IMG/VR virus record: IMGVR_UViG_3300024352_000082
Span: 1 to 25,589 of that record
Source of the DNA: a virus
Length of the DNA stretch: 25,589 nucleotides
Direction: 5' to 3' (one strand)
Shown here: positions 1-6,256 of the stretch, piece after piece
Numbering within the stretch: the first letter of the stretch is position 1
How the letters are laid out: every line of letters begins with the position of its first letter
Made by a program: the position numbers and the translations under genes
Notes under the pieces: model-generated
The model's input: only the letters and a program-made list of their open reading frames with translations
Database searches by the model: none
What the model was told of the DNA's origin: nothing

Positions 1-1011
1 GGCGGGCCACAGGTCCATGTTCATCTCGGGTGGCTTGGGGCGCAGCCCGTCGATCACGTCCAACGGCTCCATGACCGGGATGTCGATCTTGCTGAACAAC
101 TCGGACGCATCGGGGATTGGGCGGCTCCATCCGTGCTGGCGGGCAATGTGAAACAATGTCCCCAACTTGACAGCGGTGGCCTTGTCCGGCTTGAACGACA
201 TCCACTGCGTCAGGATTTCCCGCTCACCGGGGTACTTGAACTGGGCGGTGGAGGACCACTCGTTCCACAGTTGCAGGCCCTGCTCAAGCTGATTGGTCTG
301 GGTGCCCGCCCAGTGCAGGGCCATGCCGATGGACACCCACTCGTCGCGGGAGCAGTCAGCGGGAACCGACTCCAGCGCCTGCCTGATCTCCTCCCACGAG
401 GCGTCAATCGTGCCGTCCGTGGCGATGGTGCGCTCTTTGTCCTGCGCCAGCATGCCGTTCCACAGGTCCAGAATCGCCTGTGGGATCACCGGCAAGCGGG
501 TCCAGTGACCCTTACCGGCCCAGTGGTAGGGCTGGCGTGTCTCGGGGTGGATCGAAGGGGGCAGCACGTCCTGCACCGTGAGGCCGCTGACCGTGGCGCA
601 GCGCAGTTCGTAGGCGGTGATGCCGCTGTGCAGAATCTTTTTGCTTGGCAGCGCAGCGCCGAAGGGCATGGCGTACAGCAGCTTGCCGTGCCCGGGCTTG
701 CCCGAGTTGATGATCACCGCATCGGGTGCATCGTAGAGGGCTTGCAGGTCGATGCCGTGCTCGGCCAGCAGGCTCGTGGTGATGGTCCAGTTGTCGATGT
801 CCAGCGCCATTGTGCCGCTGTACGCATGGGCCAGACCGATGCCGAAGCCCGGAGGCAGATCGCCTTGAGCCTTGAGTGCGTTTTCTTTGAGGTTCCAGCC
901 CGGGGTGCTCGGCCCCTTGGTGCCACCGGGAATCGGGACAAGGCTCCAGCCGTGTCTGATGTAGGCGTCGATGGATGCAGGATGCGGTTGCACTGTCTGT
1001 GGTGCTGTCAT
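1..1011 (-). CDS. Prim-pol / PriCT-2 primase, N-terminal part (truncated by left edge)
   Basis: The reverse strand is open for 337 codons from an ATG at 1011 to the window edge. Residues about 10-180 look like the bifunctional primase-polymerase (AEP) domain: the metal-binding DID is at 71-73, the sGxxGH-type motif SGKPGHGKLLY at about 103-113, and the typical LPPSIHPETRQPYHW at about 150-164. Residues about 205-285 resemble PriCT-2, the primase C-terminal domain that normally precedes a helicase/ATPase, so a D5/RepA-like ATPase part probably lies beyond the edge. The role would be priming, and possibly polymerising, at the phage origin. The ATG overlaps the stop of a 14-codon leader ORF (ATGA), and GAGAAA lies 8 nt upstream. 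It is divergent from the early operon. Fold assignment is from recognised motifs; the missing C-terminus is inferred. Confidence 0.88.
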   Translation of the reverse strand, partial: MTAPQTVQPHPASIDAYIRHGWSLVPIPGGTKGPSTPGWNLKENALKAQGDLPPGFGIGLAHAYSGTMALDIDNWTITTSLLAEHGIDLQALYDAPDAVIINSGKPGHGKLLYAMPFGAALPSKKILHSGITAYELRCATVSGLTVQDVLPPSIHPETRQPYHWAGKGHWTRLPVIPQAILDLWNGMLAQDKERTIATDGTIDASWEEIRQALESVPADCSRDEWVSIGMALHWAGTQTNQLEQGLQLWNEWSSTAQFKYPGEREILTQWMSFKPDKATAVKLGTLFHIARQHGWSRPIPDASELFSKIDIPVMEPLDVIDGLRPKPPEMNMDLWPA

Positions 1012-1016
1012 ATACT
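988..1016 (+). promoter_or_regulatory. Putative plus-strand sigma70 promoter inside the primase start
   Basis: TTGCAC (988-993), a 17-bp spacer, then TATACT (1011-1016). The -10 matches consensus at 5 of 6 positions, the -35 at 3 of 6. The -10 overlaps the primase ATG on the other strand. Transcription would begin near 1023 and meet the terminator at 1071-1102, giving a short RNA. The half-site GTTGCAC here is also present in the 1144-1161 palindrome. Confidence 0.4.
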
Positions 1017-1052
1017 TTTCTCGCTGGTGATTGCAGTTGCCAGTTTCTTCAC
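1008..1052 (-). CDS. Leader mini-ORF (14 aa) coupled to the primase
   Basis: A GTG start at 1052 follows TAGGAG (at about 1064-1059) by 6 nt and encodes MKKLATAITSEKSI. Its TGA overlaps the primase ATG as ATGA. The Shine-Dalgarno of this mini-ORF is better than that of the primase, so translational coupling is plausible. It lies just downstream of the strong 1071-1097 hairpin in the primase mRNA leader, which could expose or hide this ribosome site. It has no recognisable domain. The alternative is that TAGGAG is a chance match and only the primase start is used. Confidence 0.4.
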   Translation of the reverse strand: MKKLATAITSEKSI

Positions 1053-1102
1053 GGAAGTCTCCTAAAGGGTACCCCGGGGTTCACAAGACCCCGGGGTTTT
1101 TT
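1022..1102 (+). ncRNA. Candidate ~80-nt small RNA antisense to the primase leader
   Basis: It is defined only by a candidate promoter ending at 1016 and an intrinsic terminator ending near 1102. The transcript would be complementary to the 14-codon leader ORF, its TAGGAG site and the leader hairpin of the divergent primase mRNA, so it could act as a cis-antisense regulator of primase translation. No plus-strand gene lies between promoter and terminator, which is why the terminator needs an explanation. No RNA family is recognised. Confidence 0.3.
1071..1102 (+). terminator. Rho-independent terminator
   Basis: The stem ACCCCGGGGT (1071-1080), a 7-nt loop and a second ACCCCGGGGT (1088-1097) make a perfect 10-bp GC-rich hairpin followed by a run of six T on the plus strand (1097-1102). 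On the minus strand there is no U-run, so there it would be a stable leader hairpin in the primase mRNA. It insulates the early operon promoter from transcription entering from the left. Confidence 0.8.
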
Positions 1103-1136
1103 CTTGGACCCGTTGAAAAATTTTTGGTGTCATGGG

Positions 1137-1164
1137 TTGTATTGTTGCACAGACGTGCTACACT
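1137..1164 (+). promoter_or_regulatory. Putative early operon promoter (extended -10)
   Basis: TTGTAT (1137-1142), 16-bp spacer, TACACT (1159-1164) with TGC directly before it, giving an extended -10 TGCTACACT. The start site would be near 1171, leaving a leader of about 25 nt before the RHH gene. The same TGNTACACTT string occurs at 8676. Confidence 0.5.
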
Positions 1165-1169
1165 TTCAA
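1141..1169 (-). promoter_or_regulatory. Putative primase promoter, face to face with the early promoter
   Basis: On the minus strand TTGAAA (1169-1164) is followed after 17 bp by AACAAT (1146-1141). The -35 matches consensus at 5 of 6 positions, the -10 at 4 of 6. It overlaps the plus-strand promoter almost completely, so the two could not be occupied together. The transcript would carry the 1071-1097 hairpin and the leader ORF before the primase. Confidence 0.4.
1144..1161. promoter_or_regulatory. Operator-like inverted repeat between divergent promoters
   Basis: GTTGCAC-AGAC-GTGCTAC is an inverted repeat matching at 6 of 7 arm positions. It occupies the shared spacer of both overlapping promoters. 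A ribbon-helix-helix gene starts 35 bp downstream, and such proteins often bind short palindromes in their own promoters. Binding by that protein is inferred. Confidence 0.4.
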
Positions 1170-1195
1170 CATCGACAGCAAAAAATGTCTCCACC

Positions 1196-1405
1196 ATGAT
1201 CCCTATCAACAAATCAGCGTACTTGACTGTCCGAGTGTCAGACAAGACGCGCACCAAGTTTCACGCCAAGGCCAGAAAGTTCGGGACACCGAGCGAGGTC
1301 TTGCGTGAACTCGTTGACGCCTTCATCGAAGATCGCGTCACCATTCAACCCCCTGTAACCGGTAATCCGAAGGAGAAACTTTATGTCACTCGAAGCCAAG
1401 ATTGA
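1196..1405 (+). CDS. Ribbon-helix-helix (Arc/CopG-like) DNA-binding regulator
   Basis: A 69-residue protein with a beta strand at residues 9-15 (YLTVRVS), a first helix at about 16-29 and a second at about 32-47 (TPSEVLRELVDAFIED). This is the order of Arc/MetJ/CopG dimers. I chose the ATG at 1196 because the open frame farther upstream runs through the promoter and the terminator. The ribosome site is poor. It is the first gene of the early operon and overlaps the next gene by 23 bp. Likely role: transcriptional repressor of the divergent region, possibly of its own promoter. The C-terminal ~20 residues are outside the fold. The domain call is firm; target and direction of control are inferred. 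Confidence 0.75.
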   Translation: MIPINKSAYLTVRVSDKTRTKFHAKARKFGTPSEVLRELVDAFIEDRVTIQPPVTGNPKEKLYVTRSQD

Positions 1406-1808
1406 AGCATTGACCCAAGCTGTTCAGGCTCTCACCGCGCAACTGCAAACCTCCAATGTAGCGCCTGCTGCTGCACCTGTACAGGCTGCTGCACCCGTGG
1501 CCGCTCCAGCCCCTGCGCCAGCACCTGTTGCCGCCCCGACTCCTGTGGTCGCTGCACCTGCGATGCCTGCTCCTCCTGCGTTCGTGGCTCCCGCTCCTGC
1601 GGCTGCACCGGCTGCTGGTGGCGCACCGTTCACCGATGGTAAAGGTCTGATCGACTACGTGATGGGTGCCTACAAGGCAATGGGTCCGCAAAAAGGTGCT
1701 CAGATTCAAGCCGTCCTGACTGGTCTGGGTTACCAGAACATCAACGACGTGAAGCCCGAGCACTACGGCGCTCTGTTCCAAGGTGTTGAGCAACTGAAGG
1801 CAGCGTGA
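1383..1808 (+). CDS. Coiled-coil / Ala-Pro linker protein, unknown function
   Basis: The 141-residue product has three parts: a short amphipathic helix (residues 1-22, heptad-like), a long low-complexity Ala/Pro/Val linker (about 27-78) and a compact C-terminal domain (about 80-141). The ATG follows AAGGAGAAACTTT, a good ribosome site, inside the end of the RHH gene. The architecture suggests an oligomerising N-terminus tethering a small globular domain, perhaps an accessory DNA-binding or replication protein given its place. I do not recognise the C-terminal domain. The repeated GCN-CCN codons make antisense frames open, which is why false ORFs appear opposite it. Confidence 0.8.
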   Translation: MSLEAKIEALTQAVQALTAQLQTSNVAPAAAPVQAAAPVAAPAPAPAPVAAPTPVVAAPAMPAPPAFVAPAPAAAPAAGGAPFTDGKGLIDYVMGAYKAMGPQKGAQIQAVLTGLGYQNINDVKPEHYGALFQGVEQLKAA

Positions 1809-1810
1809 TC

Positions 1811-2056
1811 ATGTCCATCAAGATCGAGAAAAACATCCCCATGCCCACTCGTGCCGCTGGCAAGCCTCGCGATGAGAAGTACCCTGAACTGCGCCAACTT
1901 GAAGTAGGCGACTCGTTCATGGTGCCCATCGGTGCCTCGGCACTGGCGAACCACGCCCGCCGTGTCACCAAGGACACCGGGCGCAAGTTCCTCGTGCGCA
2001 CCGTGGTTGACAAAGCTGGCGTTGAACTGGGTGCCCGAGTTTGGAGAAAAGCATGA
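1811..2056 (+). CDS. Small conserved phage protein, unknown function
   Basis: The 81-residue product starts MSIKIEKNIPMPT and contains YPELRQLEVGDSFMVPI (about 24-40), then a basic helix-like stretch with NHARRVTK and RKFLVRTVV. Proteins of this KIEKxIPxP...LEVGDSF type are common in phage replication regions, but I know no function. A GTG at 1805 overlapping the previous stop is an alternative start; I prefer the ATG at 1811 with AAGG upstream. It overlaps the next gene at ATGA. Confidence 0.75.
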   Translation: MSIKIEKNIPMPTRAAGKPRDEKYPELRQLEVGDSFMVPIGASALANHARRVTKDTGRKFLVRTVVDKAGVELGARVWRKA

Positions 2057-2244
2057 ACGCCAAAAAGTGCAAACAGATTCGCGCCAGCCTGCGCAAGAGT
2101 GGCGTCAACTGGCGCGATGCTCAGTACAAAGTGGTTTCGGGTAGCCGGTTCTTCACTGGTCACGTCACGCTTGACCGCAACTGTGGCCGCGCCGCCTACA
2201 AGTGGGTGAAGTTCGGCACAGACGAATCGGGTGCTGTTCGATGA
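2053..2244 (+). CDS. Small basic protein, unknown function
   Basis: A 63-residue, Lys/Arg-rich product. The ATG at 2053 is 6 nt after GGAG and overlaps the preceding stop (ATGA); an in-frame TTG at 2041 has no such site. Its own TGA overlaps the next ATG, so three consecutive genes are translationally coupled. The basic, aromatic sequence with KWVKFGTDESGA near the end could bind nucleic acid, but no domain is recognised. Confidence 0.65.
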   Translation: MNAKKCKQIRASLRKSGVNWRDAQYKVVSGSRFFTGHVTLDRNCGRAAYKWVKFGTDESGAVR

Positions 2245-3536
2245 CAGCCCACGCCCAACTGTCGCCCTCCAAACGGCACCGCTGGGCCTTGTGCCCCGGC
2301 AGTATCCGTGAGGAGGCCAAGTACCCCGATGAACGCAGCGGTGCTGCCGCCATCGACGGCACCCACAGCCACACGCTGCTGGAACATTGCATCGACGCTG
2401 GCTTGATCGACCCGATGACCCAAGTCGGTGAAGTCTTTGCCGACGACGATGGTGAGTTCAAGGTTGACGCTGACCGCGCTGCCCGGGTCAAGATTGCCAT
2501 CGACTACATCCGTGAGCGGTCCATGAACGGCATGTTCAAGATCATCTCTGAGGAGCGGGTGGACCCCAAGTTCCTGCTGGGTCGTGATGACCTGTCGGGC
2601 ACCGTGGACTGCCAGATCATCGGCCCTGACTGGATCGAGTTGATCGACTACAAGGACGGCATGGGCGTGGTGAGCGCCGAGGGCAACATGCAGCTTGAGC
2701 AGTACGCCTACGGGGTGCTGGCAGGCTACAAGCTGCCCATCAACGTCGAGTACCCGGTCAAGCGGATCATCATGACCATCATCCAGCCCAAGCTGGCGCT
2801 GAAGGGCATGAAGGCCATCACATCTTTCGAGCGTGATGTGCGTGACATGCTGACCAACATGGGTACAATCATCGTGCAAGCTGCCGCAACCGATGCACCG
2901 GATGCACCGCTTGTCCCGGGCGAAAGTCAATGTAAATTCTGCCGCGCCAAAGGCTCTTGCGCCGCGCTGGCAGGTAACGTAATGAAGGAGGTAGGAATCA
3001 TGTTCCAACCAGTCGTAACCGAAACGCTCGATGTCGCGCAGCAGTCTGCCGACAAAGACCCGGCCCAGATGGACGATGCCCAGATTCGTCAGATCATGGA
3101 GGCCGCACCCCTCATGCGCCAACTCCTCGAAGCCGTCGAGAAGGAAGCCCTGCGCCGTCTAGAGGCAGGCACCCCGATCCCCGGCCTCAAGCTGGTCCAC
3201 GGTCGTGGCTCCCGCGCTTGGGCGTTGCCTGAGGAGGAGATGGCCGAGAAGCTGCAAAAGATGGGCATCCCCAAGACTGCGATCTACGAAACCAAACTCG
3301 TGACCCCTGCCAAGGCTGAGAAGCTGACGTGGGAGAAGCGTGACGGCACCAAGGTGTCCCTGACCGACCGCCAACTCAAACGGATGGAGCAGGAGTACGT
3401 CACCAAGCTGGCTGGCAAGCTGACCGTGGTCCCCGAATCTGACAGCCGTCCTGCTGTCATCACCAATGCTGCGCCGATGTTCAGCGCAGTCGAGGCAGCA
3501 CCTGCTGCCGAATCCCTGCCCTCGTGGCTTTCCTAA
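2241..3536 (+). CDS. DUF2800 protein: PD-(D/E)XK (Cas4/RecB-like) nuclease
   Basis: A 431-residue protein. The N-terminal half has a RecB/Cas4-type layout: Cys18, a histidine/glutamate helix (H42...E48), D123 in GTVDCQ, then E133 and D136-Y-K138 (IELIDYKDG), which fit the PD-(D/E)XK active site. C231-x2-C234-x5-C240 with Cys18 would make a 4Fe-4S cluster as in Cas4/AddB. The C-terminal half (about 254-431) is a helical domain typical of DUF2800. The family sits with DUF2815 and polymerase genes in phage replication modules, so recombination or end-processing is likely. The ATG overlaps the upstream stop. An internal ATG at 3000 has an exceptional ribosome site (separate entry). Confidence 0.85.
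   Translation: MTAHAQLSPSKRHRWALCPGSIREEAKYPDERSGAAAIDGTHSHTLLEHCIDAGLIDPMTQVGEVFADDDGEFKVDADRAARVKIAIDYIRERSMNGMFKIISEERVDPKFLLGRDDLSGTVDCQIIGPDWIELIDYKDGMGVVSAEGNMQLEQYAYGVLAGYKLPINVEYPVKRIIMTIIQPKLALKGMKAITSFERDVRDMLTNMGTIIVQAAATDAPDAPLVPGESQCKFCRAKGSCAALAGNVMKEVGIMFQPVVTETLDVAQQSADKDPAQMDDAQIRQIMEAAPLMRQLLEAVEKEALRRLEAGTPIPGLKLVHGRGSRAWALPEEEMAEKLQKMGIPKTAIYETKLVTPAKAEKLTWEKRDGTKVSLTDRQLKRMEQEYVTKLAGKLTVVPESDSRPAVITNAAPMFSAVEAAPAAESLPSWLS
2985..3002 (+). promoter_or_regulatory. Strong internal ribosome-binding site and in-frame ATG in the DUF2800 gene
   Basis: AAGGAGG (2985-2991), a perfect anti-Shine-Dalgarno match, lies 8 nt before an in-frame ATG (3000). Initiation here would make a separate 178-residue C-terminal protein (3000-3536) lacking the nuclease and cysteine motifs. 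It falls exactly between the Fe-S cysteines and the helical C-terminal domain. Confidence 0.5.
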
Positions 3537-3551
3537 ACTGGAGTAACTGTA

Positions 3552-4283
3552 ATGTCTGAAATCATTTTCCTCTCGAACGTCCGTCTGTCTTTCCCCCACC
3601 TCGCTGAACCTCAGCGTCAGGTCAACGAGCAGACCGGCAAAGAGCGCATCTCGTACAACTGCGAGTTCATCATGCCGCAGGACCACGCTGGCTTCCAGCA
3701 GTTCATGCAGAAGTACGGCGCGATGGCACTGGAGAAGTGGAAAGAACACGCCCAGACCGTCATGGGCATGATCCAAGCCGACCGCAAGCTGCGCTGCTTT
3801 GGCCGTGGTGAGGAGAAGGTCAACAAGAAGACCTTTCAGCCCTACGATGGCTACGCCGGTCATGTGTTCATCACCGCTGGCCGTGACTCGCAGCCGCAGA
3901 TGATCCAAGGCGATGGATCACCCATCGACCCCGCCAACACGATGGCCTACCAGCAGCTTGCCCGCAAGATGTATGGTGGTTGCCGTGTCAACGCTGCCGT
4001 CAAGCCGTGGCTGCAAGAGAACAAGCACGGCCGTGGCATCCGCTGCGACCTGATTGCCGTGCAGTTCGCTGGCGATGACACCCCGTTCGGCGAGGGTGCC
4101 GTGGACGCATCGAACCTGTTCGGCGCTGTGGCTGGTGCTCCCGCTGCCGCCCCGGGCTTCGCATCAACAGCGATGCCGGGAATGCCTGCTGCACCGTTTG
4201 GTCAAATGGCTCCCGCTGCTAACCCTATGGGTGTCACTGCTGCCGCTGTGGCAGGCCTGCCGCCCTTCATGATGGGTCAGTAA
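3552..4283 (+). CDS. DUF2815 single-stranded DNA-binding protein
   Basis: A 243-residue protein opening with FLSNVRLSFPHLAEP, the hallmark start of the DUF2815 family of phage ssDNA-binding proteins. The body (about 1-190) is a beta-rich OB-like domain. The tail (about 190-243) is a flexible Ala/Gly/Pro/Met region that ends FMMGQ without the acidic tip typical of bacterial SSB. It should coat ssDNA and work with the polymerase and DUF2800 nuclease-like protein on either side. GGAGTAACTGTA precedes the ATG. Family call is confident; biochemical role is from the family. Confidence 0.85.
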   Translation: MSEIIFLSNVRLSFPHLAEPQRQVNEQTGKERISYNCEFIMPQDHAGFQQFMQKYGAMALEKWKEHAQTVMGMIQADRKLRCFGRGEEKVNKKTFQPYDGYAGHVFITAGRDSQPQMIQGDGSPIDPANTMAYQQLARKMYGGCRVNAAVKPWLQENKHGRGIRCDLIAVQFAGDDTPFGEGAVDASNLFGAVAGAPAAAPGFASTAMPGMPAAPFGQMAPAANPMGVTAAAVAGLPPFMMGQ

Positions 4284-4305
4284 ACGAATCGGGACTGGCT
4301 GCTAC

Positions 4306-4389
4306 ATGGCAGCTTATTGCAAGCGCAACGCCGACAATCTGGGTCGTCAGATCAGCCACTCCCACCTACCCGGTAACAGTAATGAGTAA
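4306..4389 (+). CDS. Possible 27-aa coupling ORF before the polymerase
   Basis: The 98-bp gap between the DUF2815 and polymerase genes contains an ATG (4306) with an open frame of 27 codons whose TAA overlaps the polymerase start region. The polymerase ATG itself has no clear Shine-Dalgarno, so coupling through this ORF would help explain its translation. The mini-ORF also lacks a strong ribosome site and its product (MAAYCKRNADNLGRQ...) matches nothing I know. It may be chance. A weak GCTGC/GCAGC hairpin lies at its start. Confidence 0.25.
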   Translation: MAAYCKRNADNLGRQISHSHLPGNSNE

Positions 4390-6256
4390 CGACTATGTGT
4401 TCGACATCGAAACCTACCCCAACGTCTTCACGTTGGCGGTGGAGCATGCGGACGCCCCGCTGCGCTGGATGTTTGAGATCAGCGACTGGCGCAACGACTC
4501 CCGCGAGATCATCGCGTTCCTCCAGTTCCTGAAGGAAACCAACGCCCGCATGGTGGGCTTCAACAACCTCGGGTTCGACTACCCGGTCCTGCACACGCTG
4601 ATCCGCATGGGCAAGGCTGACGCTGCCACGCTGTACCAGAAGGCGATGGCGATCATCGGATCGCAGGATGAAGATGGTGACCGATGGATGCACCTCGTCA
4701 AGCCGTCCGATCAGTTCGTCACCCAGATCGACCTGTTCAAGATTCACCACTTCGACAACAAGGCCCGGGCCACCAGCCTCAAGGTGCTGGAGTTCAACAT
4801 GCGCTCCGACAGCATCGAGGACTTACCGTTCAAAGTGGGCACCACGTTGACTCGTGAGCAGATCGAAGTGCTCAAGAAGTACAACCAGCACGATGTGGCG
4901 CAGACCAAGGCGTTCTATCACAAGAGCCTCGACATGCTGCACTTCCGTGAGGAACTGACGCGCAAGTACGCCCGGGACTTCATGAACCACAACGACACCA
5001 AGATCGGCAAGGACTACTTCGTCATGAAGCTGGAGGAAGCCGGTGTCGCCTGCTACGACTACGGCGACAAGGGCCGCACACCCCGGCAGACCAAGCGCCC
5101 GGTGATCCACCTCAAGGATGCTATCCTGCCGTGGATCAGGTTCGAGCAGCCCGAGTTCACCCGGGTCATGGAGTGGCTCAAGCAGCAATCAATCACTGAA
5201 ACGAAAGGAGTTTTCAATGACCTTACTGCTTGCATCAATGGCTTTACTTTCGTGTTTGGTCTTGGCGGTATTCATGGAAGCGTCGAGTCTGAGATCATCG
5301 AGTCCAATGACGAACAAGTCATTGTGGACCTTGATGTCACTTCTTACTATCCAAATCTGGCTATCTGTAACGGCTTTCATCCTGCACATCTAGGCAAGGA
5401 TTTCGTCGCCATCTACAAGTACCTGTTCGAGCAGCGCAAGTCATACCCCAAGAAGTCCGCTGAAAGCGCCATGCTGAAACTGGCGCTCAACGGCGTCTAC
5501 GGCGACAGCAACAACCAGTTCTCTGTCTTCTACGACCCGCTGTTCACCATGAGCATCACGCTCAACGGACAACTGCTGCTGTGCCTGCTGGCCGAGGGGT
5601 TGATGACGATCCCCGGGCTTCGCCTGATCCAAGTGAACACGGACGGTCTGACCGTTCGGGTGCCGCGCACCCACAAGGTGCTCGTCGATCTGGCCCGCAT
5701 GGCGTGGCAGGAGCGCACTGGCCTGAACCTTGAGGAAGCCATCTACAAGGCCATGATGATCCGCGATGTCAACAACTACATCGGCGTGTTCGATCCGGCG
5801 TTTGTCAAACCCGGTGACCCCACTGTCAAGCGCAAAGGTGCCTACGAGTACAAGATGGGCTGGCACCAGAACGCCGGTGGTCTGGTGGTCGCCAAAGTGG
5901 CCGAGAAGGTATTGGTCGAGGGTGCGCCGATCCGGCAGACCGTGCAGCAGTGGCCCGAGATCATGGACTTCATGCTGCGCACCAAGGTGCCCCGCAGCAG
6001 CTATCTGGCAATCGAGTGGGACGGTCAGCAGCCCCAGCAGTTGCAGAACATCACGCGCTACTACATCGCTGAAGGCGGTGGCCGTCTGTTCAAGTGGATG
6101 CCGCCGCTCAAGGGCAAGACCGAGTGGCGCAAGATCGGTGTCGAGTCGGGCTGGGGTGTCCAGCCTTGCAACGACATCAAGGACGCCGGAAAACTGCCGG
6201 TGGATTTTGATTACTACGTCAGAGAAGTGGAGAAGCTATGTCTGGGCTTGGCATGA
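4382..6256 (+). CDS. Family B DNA polymerase with 3'-5' exonuclease
   Basis: A 624-residue replicative polymerase. Exonuclease motifs: Exo I FDIE (D8, E10), Exo II GFNNLGFDYP (N61/N62, D66), Exo III YNQHD (Y167, D171). Polymerase motifs: A DLDVTSYYP (D316/D318), B KLALNGVYG (K366, N370, Y373), C VNTDG (D421, in place of the usual DTD). It is compact for family B, as in other phages with a primase of their own. The start is clear (MSNDYVFDIE), though the ribosome site is weak. Codons are strongly GC-ending except between about 5187 and 5398, covering motif A, where T- and A-ending codons dominate; the protein stays intact there. A 58-codon ORF is nested out of frame in that patch. The 3' end overlaps the DUF3310 gene. 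Confidence 0.92.
   Translation: MSNDYVFDIETYPNVFTLAVEHADAPLRWMFEISDWRNDSREIIAFLQFLKETNARMVGFNNLGFDYPVLHTLIRMGKADAATLYQKAMAIIGSQDEDGDRWMHLVKPSDQFVTQIDLFKIHHFDNKARATSLKVLEFNMRSDSIEDLPFKVGTTLTREQIEVLKKYNQHDVAQTKAFYHKSLDMLHFREELTRKYARDFMNHNDTKIGKDYFVMKLEEAGVACYDYGDKGRTPRQTKRPVIHLKDAILPWIRFEQPEFTRVMEWLKQQSITETKGVFNDLTACINGFTFVFGLGGIHGSVESEIIESNDEQVIVDLDVTSYYPNLAICNGFHPAHLGKDFVAIYKYLFEQRKSYPKKSAESAMLKLALNGVYGDSNNQFSVFYDPLFTMSITLNGQLLLCLLAEGLMTIPGLRLIQVNTDGLTVRVPRTHKVLVDLARMAWQERTGLNLEEAIYKAMMIRDVNNYIGVFDPAFVKPGDPTVKRKGAYEYKMGWHQNAGGLVVAKVAEKVLVEGAPIRQTVQQWPEIMDFMLRTKVPRSSYLAIEWDGQQPQQLQNITRYYIAEGGGRLFKWMPPLKGKTEWRKIGVESGWGVQPCNDIKDAGKLPVDFDYYVREVEKLCLGLA
5217..5393 (+). CDS. Candidate overprinted gene in the polymerase: 58-aa two-span membrane protein
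   Basis: In the +1 frame of the polymerase, AAAGGAGT (5204-5211) is followed after a 6-nt SD-ATG gap by ATG and 58 codons to TAG. The product has two hydrophobic segments, residues about 2-20 (TLLLASMALLSCLVLAVFM) and 36-58, joined by a polar loop with E21, R26 and K34, like a small class II holin or other two-span phage membrane protein. AAAGGAGT is also the ribosome site of the genes at 8373 and 8715. The ORF coincides with the polymerase's atypical codon patch, ending within a few bases of it. Caution: T-ending codons in the polymerase frame automatically give hydrophobic residues in the +1 frame, so an AT-rich recombination patch could create this by chance. Function unknown. Confidence 0.45.
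   Translation: MTLLLASMALLSCLVLAVFMEASSLRSSSPMTNKSLWTLMSLLTIQIWLSVTAFILHI

Noticed and set aside
133-1065. 310-codon plus-strand ORF
   Set aside because: It is antisense to the prim-pol gene, which has clear primase motifs; the plus frame has no family-like sequence and runs through the terminator.
1031-1195. N-terminal extension of the RHH gene
   Set aside because: These codons span a terminator and the promoter; the RHH domain begins just after the ATG at 1196.
1450-1620. Repeat-like GCN/CCN tract suggestive of a tandem repeat or CRISPR
   Set aside because: It is the Ala/Pro linker of a protein, with irregular units and no spacers.
2196-3122. 308-codon minus-strand ORF opposite the DUF2800 gene
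   Set aside because: The plus strand has PD-(D/E)XK and cysteine motifs; the minus frame has no recognisable domain and no operon context.
5217-5230. Idea that AAAGGAGT and the ATG restart the polymerase itself
   Set aside because: The ATG is in the +1 frame relative to the polymerase; the polymerase frame is continuous and has no start codon there.
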